Shown here: one piece after another, positions 1 to 8,229 of the stretch
How positions within the stretch are numbered: position 1 is the first letter of the stretch
Layout: every line of letters starts with the position of its first letter
Assembly (NCBI GenBank): GCA_024695575.1
Contig: JAILHY010000143.1
Location: 1-48,717 of the forward strand
DNA: 48,717 bases
Reading direction: 5' to 3'
DNA from: Lachnospiraceae bacterium
GTDB taxonomy: Bacteria; Bacillota; Clostridia; Lachnospirales; Lachnospiraceae
The notes under the pieces: model-generated
Database searches by the model: none
What the model saw: only the letters and a program-made list of their open reading frames with translations
What the model was told of the DNA's origin: nothing
Translations under genes and position numbers: made by a program

Positions 1-474
1 CGGGATCATCAGCATGGCATGAGCCTTGTTCAAAAGCTCCGACTGCTTAACCTTAACTGCCATTAACTGATAGATTGTGTTAAAAGGCTGTTTCTGAATA
101 CCGGTGCGAGCATATAGCTCATCCTCTGGAATCGCTTTGTACACATCCTTATCGATGCCTTCGGTACGCGAATCCCTGTAGGCTACGGCAGGACCCAGCA
201 TCTTGTCATTTTCATCCAAAAGAACAAAGTCGACACCCCATGTGTCGATACCCACGGAAACAGGAATCTTGCCGATCTCTTTACACTTACGCATGCCCGT
301 AAGAATGCTCTTAAACAAAGAATCCGTATCCCAGATGAGAGTGCCGTTAACTTCCTTGTTGCCGTTCTCGAAGCGATAAATTTCCTCGGTTACCATGGTG
401 TTATTCTCGATATGGCTGAGGATATGACGTCCGGAGGATGCGCCTATATCTATGGCGAGATAATATTTTGACAT
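1..474 (-). CDS. rhaB: Rhamnulokinase, N-terminal part (runs off the left edge)
   Basis: Reverse-strand translation from ATG at 474: MSKYYLAIDIGASSGRHILSHIENN...VSVGIDTWGVDFVLLDENDKMLGPAVAYRDSRTEG; FGGY-kinase N-terminus typical of RhaB. Absent from the ORF track because it is open at the edge. Confidence 0.88.
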   Translation of the reverse strand, partial: MSKYYLAIDIGASSGRHILSHIENNTMVTEEIYRFENGNKEVNGTLIWDTDSLFKSILTGMRKCKEIGKIPVSVGIDTWGVDFVLLDENDKMLGPAVAYRDSRTEGIDKDVYKAIPEDELYARTGIQKQPFNTIYQLMAVKVKQSELLNKAHAMLMIP

Positions 475-503
475 ATAATGTACCTATCCTTGTATATGTT
501 GAT

Positions 504-731
504 TTACAGCAAATATACCGGCAGTTCATCCGTGATCGTGTAGATCTTCTGCCCCGTTACAGCTTTTGTTTCAGATTTAACTGCGGGTTGTTCCTTAACC
601 TGTTTATCTTCTGTCTTCACGGCAGCCTTCGGAGTCGTTTTCGCCTTTACCGCAGTCTTGGCAGGAGCCTTCGTAGGTGCAGCCTTCTTCGCGCCTTTAC
701 CGTTACTTCTGATAACACCTTCAAGCGACAT
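504..731 (-). CDS. Small Lys/Ala/Pro-rich protein of unknown function in the BMC operon (75 aa)
   Basis: ORF MSLEGVIRSNGKGAKKAAPTKAPAKTAVKAKTTPKAA...KIYTITDELPVYLL with a strong upstream SD (AAGGAGGAAG-TTTAT-ATG), placed between deoR and rhaB on the same strand. Confidence 0.75.
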   Translation of the reverse strand: MSLEGVIRSNGKGAKKAAPTKAPAKTAVKAKTTPKAAVKTEDKQVKEQPAVKSETKAVTGQKIYTITDELPVYLL

Positions 732-747
732 ATAAACTTCCTCCTTC

Positions 748-1515
748 TCACACGCCGGGATACTTAATCTCTATGTTCTTTTCCGCAAAGAAATCCATCC
801 ATTCATCGGAGGGTTTCGCATCCGTTACAACTATATCCACCCGGTTGCAATCGCATATCTGTGAAAAAGCAACCGTATCGAATTTCGAATTGTCAACCGC
901 CAGAATGTGAACCTTGGATGAATCAAGCATGGACTGCTTAACTTCCGAAAACAGCTCGTTTCCGTCGGTTATTCCCTTTCTCATATCAAATCCCTTGCAG
1001 GAAATGATGGCCTTGTCTGCGTTAAAAGAAAGAATGCTTTCTTTGGCACGGGCTCCCACCAAAGCAAGATAATTCTCGCGAAGAGTGCCGCCGGTTGAGA
1101 TTATGTCCCACCCGGGCTGATCCGCAAGTTCCGTCAGGACTTCGATGGAATTGGTAATGACTGTTAAGCGTTTCTTTGGTTTAAGAGCTGAAGCTATGGC
1201 AACACCCGTGGTTGAAGGATCGATAAAAATGTGATCTCCGTCGGAAATAAGTTCCGTCACAAGCTCCGCGATCTTTCTTTTGCCGTCGGTGTTTTTCTTT
1301 TTGCGGACGGTGAAAGGCATTTCCACGCCGCCGGATTCGTTTAACACCGCGCCGCCGTAACTCTTGATACAAAGGCCTTCCTTATCAAGCTTGTCAAGGT
1401 CACGCCGGATTGTTTCCTCGGAAACATCAAAAAGAAGGCTGAGTTCCGAGACTACCACCTTCCTGTCTTCCTGCAGTTTTTCAAGTATCAGTCGTTTTCT
1501 TTCCGCTGCCAGCAT
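748..1515 (-). CDS. DeoR-family transcriptional regulator
   Basis: MLAAERKRLILEKLQEDRKVVVSELSLLFDVSEETIRRDLDKLDKEG... DeoR HTH plus sugar-binding domain. The listed start at 1743 overlaps the BMC gene; ATG at 1515 with GAGG upstream is preferred. Confidence 0.92.
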   Translation of the reverse strand: MLAAERKRLILEKLQEDRKVVVSELSLLFDVSEETIRRDLDKLDKEGLCIKSYGGAVLNESGGVEMPFTVRKKKNTDGKRKIAELVTELISDGDHIFIDPSTTGVAIASALKPKKRLTVITNSIEVLTELADQPGWDIISTGGTLRENYLALVGARAKESILSFNADKAIISCKGFDMRKGITDGNELFSEVKQSMLDSSKVHILAVDNSKFDTVAFSQICDCNRVDIVVTDAKPSDEWMDFFAEKNIEIKYPGV

Positions 1516-1522
1516 AAGATCC

Positions 1523-2071
1523 TCACAGTATCTTGGCCCAAAGATTGCTGTCGGGGTTGGCGATGACGGAGGAATCAAGGAACATTCCGTTTTCGCCGAC
1601 AGAGGCTTTGGCCTTCTCGATGGCAGCTTCGCAAGCCGCCACTTCACCGGTAATGAGCATATATGATTTGCCGCACATGCCCTTGGCGATCCTGAGCTCG
1701 ATAAGATCAACAATGGCGGTCTTGGCTGCAACATCCGCTGCAACGATTATCGCACTGGCATCGTAGGTTTCAAGTACTCCGAGAGCCCTGGGATTCTCTA
1801 CATGAGTCGTTCCGTAAATAGCAGGGAAAATGGACTCATCCGGATTACCGAGGACAAAACTGTCGATGTACTCGTCGGGTCTTGTGGCCATGGCACGCTC
1901 TACAGCTGCCTTCACCGCCGAAAGCTCACCCGTTATCAGGGCAATATACTTTCCGGGGCAGACAGTTTCCGCTTCAAGCAGTTTAACGCTTGCTGTCTTA
2001 ACCATCTGATCCGCCGCCGTGATACCTGCCGACACCGTCTTAAATTCGATCATTCCGATTGCCTGAGACAT
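1523..2071 (-). CDS. pduT: BMC-T tandem-domain shell protein, PduT-like
   Basis: Two BMC domains (MSQAIGMIEFKTVSAGITAADQMVKTA... and ALGVLETYDASAIIVAADVAAKTA...); CPGK and MCGK Cys near the predicted pore; adjacent to the PduS-like gene. Confidence 0.9.
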   Translation of the reverse strand: MSQAIGMIEFKTVSAGITAADQMVKTASVKLLEAETVCPGKYIALITGELSAVKAAVERAMATRPDEYIDSFVLGNPDESIFPAIYGTTHVENPRALGVLETYDASAIIVAADVAAKTAIVDLIELRIAKGMCGKSYMLITGEVAACEAAIEKAKASVGENGMFLDSSVIANPDSNLWAKIL

Positions 2072-2077
2072 GTGGTT

Positions 2078-3400
2078 TTATTCCTTCTCTATAATAACGA
2101 ATCTTTCGTTTATTTCCAATACCCTGCCGCTAATGGAAGCGTGGATCCCGACGGATAATCCCGAAGCGGGAGTTGCGATACAGTCACCTTCTTTTACAAG
2201 GTCTCCGACCTTCACACAGGGGACTGCGGGTGCTCCTATATGCTGTGACAGCCCGATGGATACCCTGTTTGCGGGTACTATCGCATCATTAAGCCTTGCT
2301 TCTTTGTCATATTCGGATAATCCGAGGCGGGCCAGAAGCCTCTTGGTCGGAACCTTCCTGTATTCCCTTGCCTCGTTAACGGGCTTTGGTTCCTTGGGTA
2401 CGGGTTTGATCCCGTTCTTTCTCAGTTCACTCTTAACCTCCGCCATCATGGAACGGGGATTAAGTCCCTGGGGGCATGAGAAATTCTCACACAAACCGCA
2501 GGACGAACAGTACATTGTATTTAAAAAAGCTTCCGTATTACCTGCATCTCCGTTGGCCACCGCTCTCATAAACAGGTGAGGCTCGATGGGGTGTCCCAGA
2601 TTATGTCTGGGACAGAGATCCGTACAGGTCATACACTGGCAGCACGCGCTTGCGGCTCTCGCTTTAGCGATCTTAAAGTCCGTTTTTTTGCGCTGGACCA
2701 GCTTATGATCCCTCGGAAGCACTATTATCGCATTTGTAGTTTTGGTAACCGGATCGGCCGAAGATTTGAAACTTCCCATCATGGGACCGCCGATAAGGTA
2801 TACCGGATCATCCACAGTTACGCGACCTGCCGACTTTAAAGCATCGCCGATGCTCATGCCGACGGGCACTCTTACCGTAACGGGATCGGAAACCTCACCC
2901 ACTATGGTCACAAGCTTTGAAGTCACGGGATGATCATTTAACGCTCTGTAGGTGTTGTACATGGTCTCCACGTTAAACACCGCAACGCCCTGCTCTATGG
3001 GGATTCCGCCGGGACGAACGACTCTTCCCGTAGTCTCATAGATCAGAACAACCTCGTCACCTGCAGGGTAAGAGGATTTTAACTTCTTAACGGTGATGCC
3101 CTTAAACTCCGGAAGGATCGCCTCAATGGCATCCACGGTTTCCGCATACTCGGCCTTGATACCGATTATGGCGTTCTTGGCGTTTAAGGTTTCTTTTACA
3201 ATGGAGAATGCCTTAAGAATCTCGCGGCATTTCAGCAAAAGAAGCTGTCTGTGAAGCTTCAAAAGCGGTTCACACTCAGCACAGTTAAGAATTATAGTAT
3301 CAGCCTTGTCCGATAATTTACCGTATGTGGGAAAGCCGGCGCCACCTGCTCCGACTACTCCGTTTTCTCTTAGTATCTTACTGAGAGTTTCGATATCCAT
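2078..3400 (-). CDS. pduS: PduS/RnfC-like Fe-S flavoprotein of the microcompartment
   Basis: MDIETLSKILRENGVVGAGGAGFPTYGKL...; CCQCMTCTDLCPR and CSSCGLCENFSCP cluster motifs. Start trimmed from 3460 to ATG at 3400 because the upstream gene ends at 3408. Confidence 0.9.
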   Translation of the reverse strand: MDIETLSKILRENGVVGAGGAGFPTYGKLSDKADTIILNCAECEPLLKLHRQLLLLKCREILKAFSIVKETLNAKNAIIGIKAEYAETVDAIEAILPEFKGITVKKLKSSYPAGDEVVLIYETTGRVVRPGGIPIEQGVAVFNVETMYNTYRALNDHPVTSKLVTIVGEVSDPVTVRVPVGMSIGDALKSAGRVTVDDPVYLIGGPMMGSFKSSADPVTKTTNAIIVLPRDHKLVQRKKTDFKIAKARAASACCQCMTCTDLCPRHNLGHPIEPHLFMRAVANGDAGNTEAFLNTMYCSSCGLCENFSCPQGLNPRSMMAEVKSELRKNGIKPVPKEPKPVNEAREYRKVPTKRLLARLGLSEYDKEARLNDAIVPANRVSIGLSQHIGAPAVPCVKVGDLVKEGDCIATPASGLSVGIHASISGRVLEINERFVIIEKE

Positions 3401-3407
3401 GGTACGT

Positions 3408-3680
3408 TTACTTGCTCCACTCCGGCGTAGGATCGTCAATGATACCAACGATGGCTGCATCTATGGGAGAGCCTTCCTGACCAGTACCGATACGGGCAGC
3501 GCTTCCTTGTGCCACAAGAACATATTCACCGATTCCGGCGCCTATGTTGTCGATGGCAACAACCTGTCTGTTTTCGCCGTTCATGATGCTTACTGGTTCA
3601 ATGATCATGAACTTGTTACCGATAAGATTATCCTGTTTACGCGTACTTACAACGCTTCCTGTTACTTTTCCGATGATCAT
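3408..3680 (-). CDS. eutN: BMC-P pentameric vertex protein (EutN/CcmL/PduN family)
   Basis: MIIGKVTGSVVSTRKQDNLIGNKFMIIEPV...VVAIDNIGAGIGEYVLVAQGSAAR; typical EutN/CcmL. Confidence 0.93.
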   Translation of the reverse strand: MIIGKVTGSVVSTRKQDNLIGNKFMIIEPVSIMNGENRQVVAIDNIGAGIGEYVLVAQGSAARIGTGQEGSPIDAAIVGIIDDPTPEWSK

Positions 3681-4324
3681 ATTATGTAAACCAAATCTCC
3701 CTGCTTGATAGTGCTGGCATTTGCTTCGTCCGTGTCTATGTGCATCTCAAGCGTAAAGCTCTTGTCCACACGGATCTTAACATGTTCAAATACGGTACCG
3801 CGGTCATTCTCCGCACGCACACGTACGTAATCTCCGTCTTTCAGGTTGCATTTTGCTGCATCCTCCGGAGACATGTGGATGTGTCTTGCTGCGATTATGC
3901 AGCCTTCATTAAGATAAATGGCGCCTTTGGGCCCTACAATTGCTATAGGCGCAGACCCCTGCACATCACCCGATTCTCTCACGGGCACTGTGATGCCAAG
4001 CTTGCGCGCATCCGTCAGACTGATCTCTACCTGAGTCTTGCTCCGGGTAGGTCCCAGCACTCTGACATTTTCTATGGCTCTCAGCTTAAGCCCCACTATT
4101 GTGCAGCATTCTTCGGCGGCAAACTGTCCGCCCATAAGATCTTTCTTTTTGGTGAGCTTGTGTCCCGGTCCGAAAAGCGTTTCCACATCCTTTTCCGTTA
4201 AATGGATGTGACGGTTACTTACCCCTACAGGGACAGGAAAGCCCGTTGTATGGCCTTCCTGTTCCTTTATACAGGAGATAATCATCCGGGTTAAAGACTC
4301 AACGTCGATTCCCGTAGTGCTCAC
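3677..4324 (-). CDS. pduL: Phosphate propanoyltransferase PduL
   Basis: VPVGVSNRHIHLTEKDVETLFG...AARHIHMSPEDA; two PduL His motifs; 4-nt overlap with eutN; N-terminal amphipathic helix. Confidence 0.93.
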   Translation of the reverse strand: MSTTGIDVESLTRMIISCIKEQEGHTTGFPVPVGVSNRHIHLTEKDVETLFGPGHKLTKKKDLMGGQFAAEECCTIVGLKLRAIENVRVLGPTRSKTQVEISLTDARKLGITVPVRESGDVQGSAPIAIVGPKGAIYLNEGCIIAARHIHMSPEDAAKCNLKDGDYVRVRAENDRGTVFEHVKIRVDKSFTLEMHIDTDEANASTIKQGDLVYII

Positions 4325-4355
4325 AGTAGTCCTCCGTTAACAAACCGAAATACAA

Positions 4356-4634
4356 TTATTTGATCTTCGGTAAAATAGCCTCAACATCGGTGTGAGGGCG
4401 AGGAATTACGTGCTGAGCAACGAGTTCACCAAGGCGAGCAGCGTTGGTAGCGCCTGCTTCTACTGCAGACTTAACTGCGCCTACATCTCCGCGAACCATA
4501 ACGGTTACGAGACCGGATCCGATCTTCTCGGTACCTACAAGGATTACGTTTGCAGCCTTGCACATGGTATCTGCAGCTTCGATAGCAGCTGTGAGACCTC
4601 TGGTTTCAACCATTCCTAAAGCTTCCTGTGTCAT
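4356..4634 (-). CDS. BMC-H hexameric shell protein (PduA/PduJ-like)
   Basis: [61 protein letters not shown]...HVIPRPH. Confidence 0.95.
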   Translation of the reverse strand: MTQEALGMVETRGLTAAIEAADTMCKAANVILVGTEKIGSGLVTVMVRGDVGAVKSAVEAGATNAARLGELVAQHVIPRPHTDVEAILPKIK

Positions 4635-4711
4635 TTTGATTTCCTCCTAAAAATGAAATTGATTTGGTTTTTAAGTTTATATTTCAACACCTGTACGGTG
4701 AAGAAAGCAGT

Positions 4712-5041
4712 TTATTCTCCGCCCTTTAAGAGCTCTGTGTAGAGGTCCTTGCCAAGGCGTTTGGCTGACAAAGCAACCATTTTCTTTATTTCGTCCGAAG
4801 GTGCGGGGATAACTCCGTATGCAGCCATTATGTGTCCGTTTACCTTCGTGATGTTGCAGGCCGCTTCAACCGCCGCTCTGCAATCTGAGACCTCACCCTC
4901 CACAATAAGGGTAACAAGCCTTCCTCCCAGCTTTCTTTCCCATGTAAGGAGCTTAACATTGCTTGCCTTACACATGGCATCCAGGGATTCGATGGCTGCC
5001 ACGACTCCGGATACTTCTATAAGTCCATATGATCCTGCCAT
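4712..5041 (-). CDS. BMC-H shell protein
   Basis: MAGSYGLIEVSGVVAAIESLDAMCKASNVKLLTWERKLGGRLVTLIVEGEVSDCRAAVEAACN...; BMC fold with a short C-terminal extension. Confidence 0.9.
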   Translation of the reverse strand: MAGSYGLIEVSGVVAAIESLDAMCKASNVKLLTWERKLGGRLVTLIVEGEVSDCRAAVEAACNITKVNGHIMAAYGVIPAPSDEIKKMVALSAKRLGKDLYTELLKGGE

Positions 5042-5055
5042 TTTCTTTCCCTTTC

Positions 5056-5490
5056 CTAATTAGTATCGAAGCCGCAGATCTTAAGCATCTTGAGCGTATC
5101 TTCAACGGGCCTCGGAATAATGTGGCTCGTAACCACGCCGCTTACCTGTTCTGCCATTCTGCGTCCTGCTTCAACCGCTGCCGTTACATCCGAAACCGAG
5201 CCTCTGAACTTGATGGTAACAAGAAGAGGAACGGGAAGAGTATCGGCATTGGCCGGTTTGTTTTTATCAAAGGGTTCGAGGGTGACATTCGCTGCCTTGC
5301 AACCGGCATCTGCGGCCATAAAGGCACACACGAGGCCGTACACCTCAAGAAACCCTACTGCGCGGTCATCTACCGTTGTTTCTTCAACCTTTGACTGTCC
5401 CAGGAACTCGGGGGCTTCCGATCTGGTCTGTGTAAATGACCCGGACTGTTTGCTGTTGGCAGAAGTTTTCTTTTTCTTTGAATCAGCCAT
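5056..5490 (-). CDS. BMC-H shell protein with Lys/Ser-rich N-terminal extension
   Basis: BMC domain AVGFLEVYGLVCAFMAADAGCKAANVTLEPFDKN...HIIPRPVEDTL preceded by about 43 residues MADSKKKKTSANSKQSGSFTQTR.... Confidence 0.88.
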   Translation of the reverse strand: MADSKKKKTSANSKQSGSFTQTRSEAPEFLGQSKVEETTVDDRAVGFLEVYGLVCAFMAADAGCKAANVTLEPFDKNKPANADTLPVPLLVTIKFRGSVSDVTAAVEAGRRMAEQVSGVVTSHIIPRPVEDTLKMLKICGFDTN

Positions 5491-5506
5491 TACTTATATC
5501 TTTCCT

Positions 5507-6721
5507 TTAGTCTGCTACTACCGCGATTTTGAGGCCGGTTTGTGCTGCGGCTTTCTTGAACGCCTCATCCACCTGTGACAAAGGATATTTGTCGGTGATG
5601 AGTTCGCTAATGGGAAGGCCGATAGCCTTGGCTCCCTTAAGGAAGTCAAAGGTCGTAGCATAATCTCTCAAGGTGTATACCCAGCTTCCAACGATTGTAA
5701 GCTCCTTCGAGCAGATATCGAAGTGAGGATTGATGGTCGCGTCGCCGCCGTTTATAAAGAAACCAAGTTCGCAAAGGCCGCCGCCGTTACGTACGAATTT
5801 GTAAATGTTTGAATGGCCTGCAGGGCTTCCTGTACACTGGAATGCAAAATCCGCAAGATGTCCGCCGAATTTACTTTCAACGCCCTTAGCCATATCCTCG
5901 ATGCCGCTGTAATCCTTGAAATTAACGGTATCTGTTGCGCCAAGCTTCTTTGAGAACTCAAGACGCGCGGGATTTCCGTCTACAGTGATGATATTCTGTA
6001 CCCCCATAGTCTTAAGTACTGCAACGCAGATAAGACCGATGGGGCCGCAACCCTGAACAACAACTCTTGAATTAAACTTAAGGATTCCGGTACTCTTGGC
6101 TCTCTCTACAGCATGTACAAGCACTGCACAGGGCTCGATGAGGATTCTTGAATCGAGGTCAAGATCGGATACGTTAAAGAAAGTGGATCCGAGCGCTCCG
6201 CGAACAAGAATATAATCTGCAAACCAGCCGTTTGTGTGTACTCCGTCATCAGGGAGGAGTCCGTATACATCTGCACCGCCCACGTTCTTTTTGTTAAGGT
6301 CGAACATGGTGATATCGGGGTTATCCTTAAAGATCATGCAGGTTACAATCTTGTCGCCCACATGTACGTCCTTGCCGGCAGAGTCCTTGGTAACATTCTT
6401 ACCAAGCTTAACGATCTCACCGGTTCCCTCGTGTCCGAGAGCTACAGGGATGAGACCGAAAGGATCACGCTTATATTCGTGTGAATCGGTTCCGCAGATT
6501 CCGCAGCCTTCAACCTTTACAAGGATGTCGTCGTCGCCAACCTCAGGCATGGGGAATTCTTTAACTTCCATCTTGCCAAGCTCGGTGAGCATTGCAACAC
6601 GGGCCTTGGAAGGGATGGGGCCGGAAGCATGGGACACGGAGGATGTGGCTGCTCCGGTGCCGGAAAGGTTCGAAAGAACCTGCTTGACTATTGCTTCTAT
6701 TTGTTGATTACTGATATCCAT
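5507..6721 (-). CDS. Zinc-type MDR alcohol dehydrogenase with N-terminal encapsulation peptide
   Basis: MDISNQQIEAIVKQVLSNL...EGCGICGTDSHEYK...GHEGTGEIV...VVVQGCGPIGLI. Start moved from 6808 to ATG at 6721 (GGAG SD), which removes overlap with the upstream gene. Confidence 0.9.
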   Translation of the reverse strand: MDISNQQIEAIVKQVLSNLSGTGAATSSVSHASGPIPSKARVAMLTELGKMEVKEFPMPEVGDDDILVKVEGCGICGTDSHEYKRDPFGLIPVALGHEGTGEIVKLGKNVTKDSAGKDVHVGDKIVTCMIFKDNPDITMFDLNKKNVGGADVYGLLPDDGVHTNGWFADYILVRGALGSTFFNVSDLDLDSRILIEPCAVLVHAVERAKSTGILKFNSRVVVQGCGPIGLICVAVLKTMGVQNIITVDGNPARLEFSKKLGATDTVNFKDYSGIEDMAKGVESKFGGHLADFAFQCTGSPAGHSNIYKFVRNGGGLCELGFFINGGDATINPHFDICSKELTIVGSWVYTLRDYATTFDFLKGAKAIGLPISELITDKYPLSQVDEAFKKAAAQTGLKIAVVAD

Positions 6722-6795
6722 ATTATTCTCCACTTTATTGAAACTATTTACTCCGTTCAAGCGGCACTCGGCCTGACATCTTCCTTCGAAAGATG

Positions 6796-8187
6796 TCATC
6801 TGATACACAGACTGTCTGACATTGTGCAGCGTCTTCTCTTGGTGAATGTAGCTGCGCTTGTAAGTCCCTCGCCGGTACGGCTTGCTATGGTGAATGTAGG
6901 GAAGCCTTCGCCTCCGAAACCAAGAGCTGCGTAACTGGGTCCGTTCTTTACAAGGATCGCAGTATCGATGGCACGTGCATATTCCGTGATACGATCAACG
7001 TTCTTTGAATGGATGTGAGCGCTGTGTCTGTTACCGTGCTCAAGCCATACAGCCTGTTCAACCGCATCCTTAAAGTCTTTGGCTCTTACGATACCAAGGA
7101 TCGGCATCATAAGCTCTGTAGTGATGAGAGGATGTTCCTTGGGGCCTTCGAAGATGATGCAGCGGGTTCCTTCGGGAGCCTTAACGCCTACCATCTCAAG
7201 AAGAACCTTGGCGCTTCGTCCCACGCACTTACGGTTAAGAGCGCCCTTTTCGGTGATAACGGTCTTAGCAAGCTTGTCCTGTACTTCTTTGGAAGCAAGG
7301 TAGCAACCGTTCTCCTCTATCATGTATTTCATAAGTTCATCGCAGATACTTGAAACTGCAACTACTTCTTTTTCAGCTATGCAGGGAAGATTGTTGTCAA
7401 AAGTACATCCGTTAACGATGTCCTTGGCTGCCTTCCTGATATCGGCTGTCTCGTCAACAAGTGCGGGAGGATTGCCTGCGCCTGCGCCGATACCTCTCTT
7501 GCCGCTTGAAAGTACTGCGGTAACAACTCCGGGACCGCCTGTAGCCACCAGAAGCGGAATGTCCTTGTGCTTCATCATGATGGCGCTTGAATCAAGTGTG
7601 GGATTCTCAACTGTAACTGCCACATTGTCGGGTCCACCTGCTTCCAGGGAAGCTTCGTTCACCAGATTGATGGCATACTGTGAAGTCCTGATGGCCTGGG
7701 GATGAGGGTTAAAAACAACCGTATTGCCGCCGGCTATCATTCCCATTGAGTTACAAAGAACCGTCTCACTGGGGTTGGTGCAGGGAGTGATGGCGCCGAT
7801 CACGCCAAAGGGTCCCATCTCAACCAGCGTAAGTCCTCTGTCTCCGGACCATGCAACAGTCTTGATATCCTCTGTTCCGGGAGTTTTTTCGGCTACAAGC
7901 AGGTGCTTTAAGATCTTGTCACCCACGTTGCCCATTCCGGTTTCTTCTACACCCATACGCGCGATGGTCTCGGCATTTTCCTTAATCTTACGGCGTATGA
8001 TGGATATTATCTTTTCTCTCTGATCCATGCTCATGACACGGACGATGCGCTGTGCTTCTTTTGCCTTCTCGATGGCAGTGTTCATATCATCAAACACACC
8101 GTGTCTTGCAGCTGAATCAGCTTTCAGATTAACTCTGGCGATTACCTCGCTTACTACAGCCTTTAACTGGCTTTCAGACATTTCCAT
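6796..8187 (-). CDS. pduP: CoA-acylating aldehyde dehydrogenase (PduP/EutE family)
   Basis: MEMSESQLKAVVSEVIARVN (encapsulation peptide)...TPCTNPSETVLCNS...VDETADIRKAAKDIVNGCTFDNNLPCIAEKEV; catalytic-Cys region. Confidence 0.94.
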   Translation of the reverse strand: MEMSESQLKAVVSEVIARVNLKADSAARHGVFDDMNTAIEKAKEAQRIVRVMSMDQREKIISIIRRKIKENAETIARMGVEETGMGNVGDKILKHLLVAEKTPGTEDIKTVAWSGDRGLTLVEMGPFGVIGAITPCTNPSETVLCNSMGMIAGGNTVVFNPHPQAIRTSQYAINLVNEASLEAGGPDNVAVTVENPTLDSSAIMMKHKDIPLLVATGGPGVVTAVLSSGKRGIGAGAGNPPALVDETADIRKAAKDIVNGCTFDNNLPCIAEKEVVAVSSICDELMKYMIEENGCYLASKEVQDKLAKTVITEKGALNRKCVGRSAKVLLEMVGVKAPEGTRCIIFEGPKEHPLITTELMMPILGIVRAKDFKDAVEQAVWLEHGNRHSAHIHSKNVDRITEYARAIDTAILVKNGPSYAALGFGGEGFPTFTIASRTGEGLTSAATFTKRRRCTMSDSLCIR

Positions 8188-8229
8188 GACTGTCTCCTTG
8201 AAAAAGAAAGTGTTATGTAAACCGACAAG

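Noticed and set aside
438-767. 109-aa plus-strand ORF opposite the Lys/Ala-rich protein
   Set aside because: Arg/Leu/Phe-rich antisense translation with no good SD; the minus-strand ORF has a strong SD and operonic context.
1516-1743. N-terminal 76 residues of the listed DeoR ORF
   Set aside because: Overlap the PduT gene in another frame and look non-biological; ATG at 1515 with SD is the likely start.
2070-2579. 169-aa plus-strand ORF
   Set aside because: Shadow of pduS; no supporting motif. The same applies to 6234-6707, 10706-11212, 26319-26795 and other antisense ORFs.
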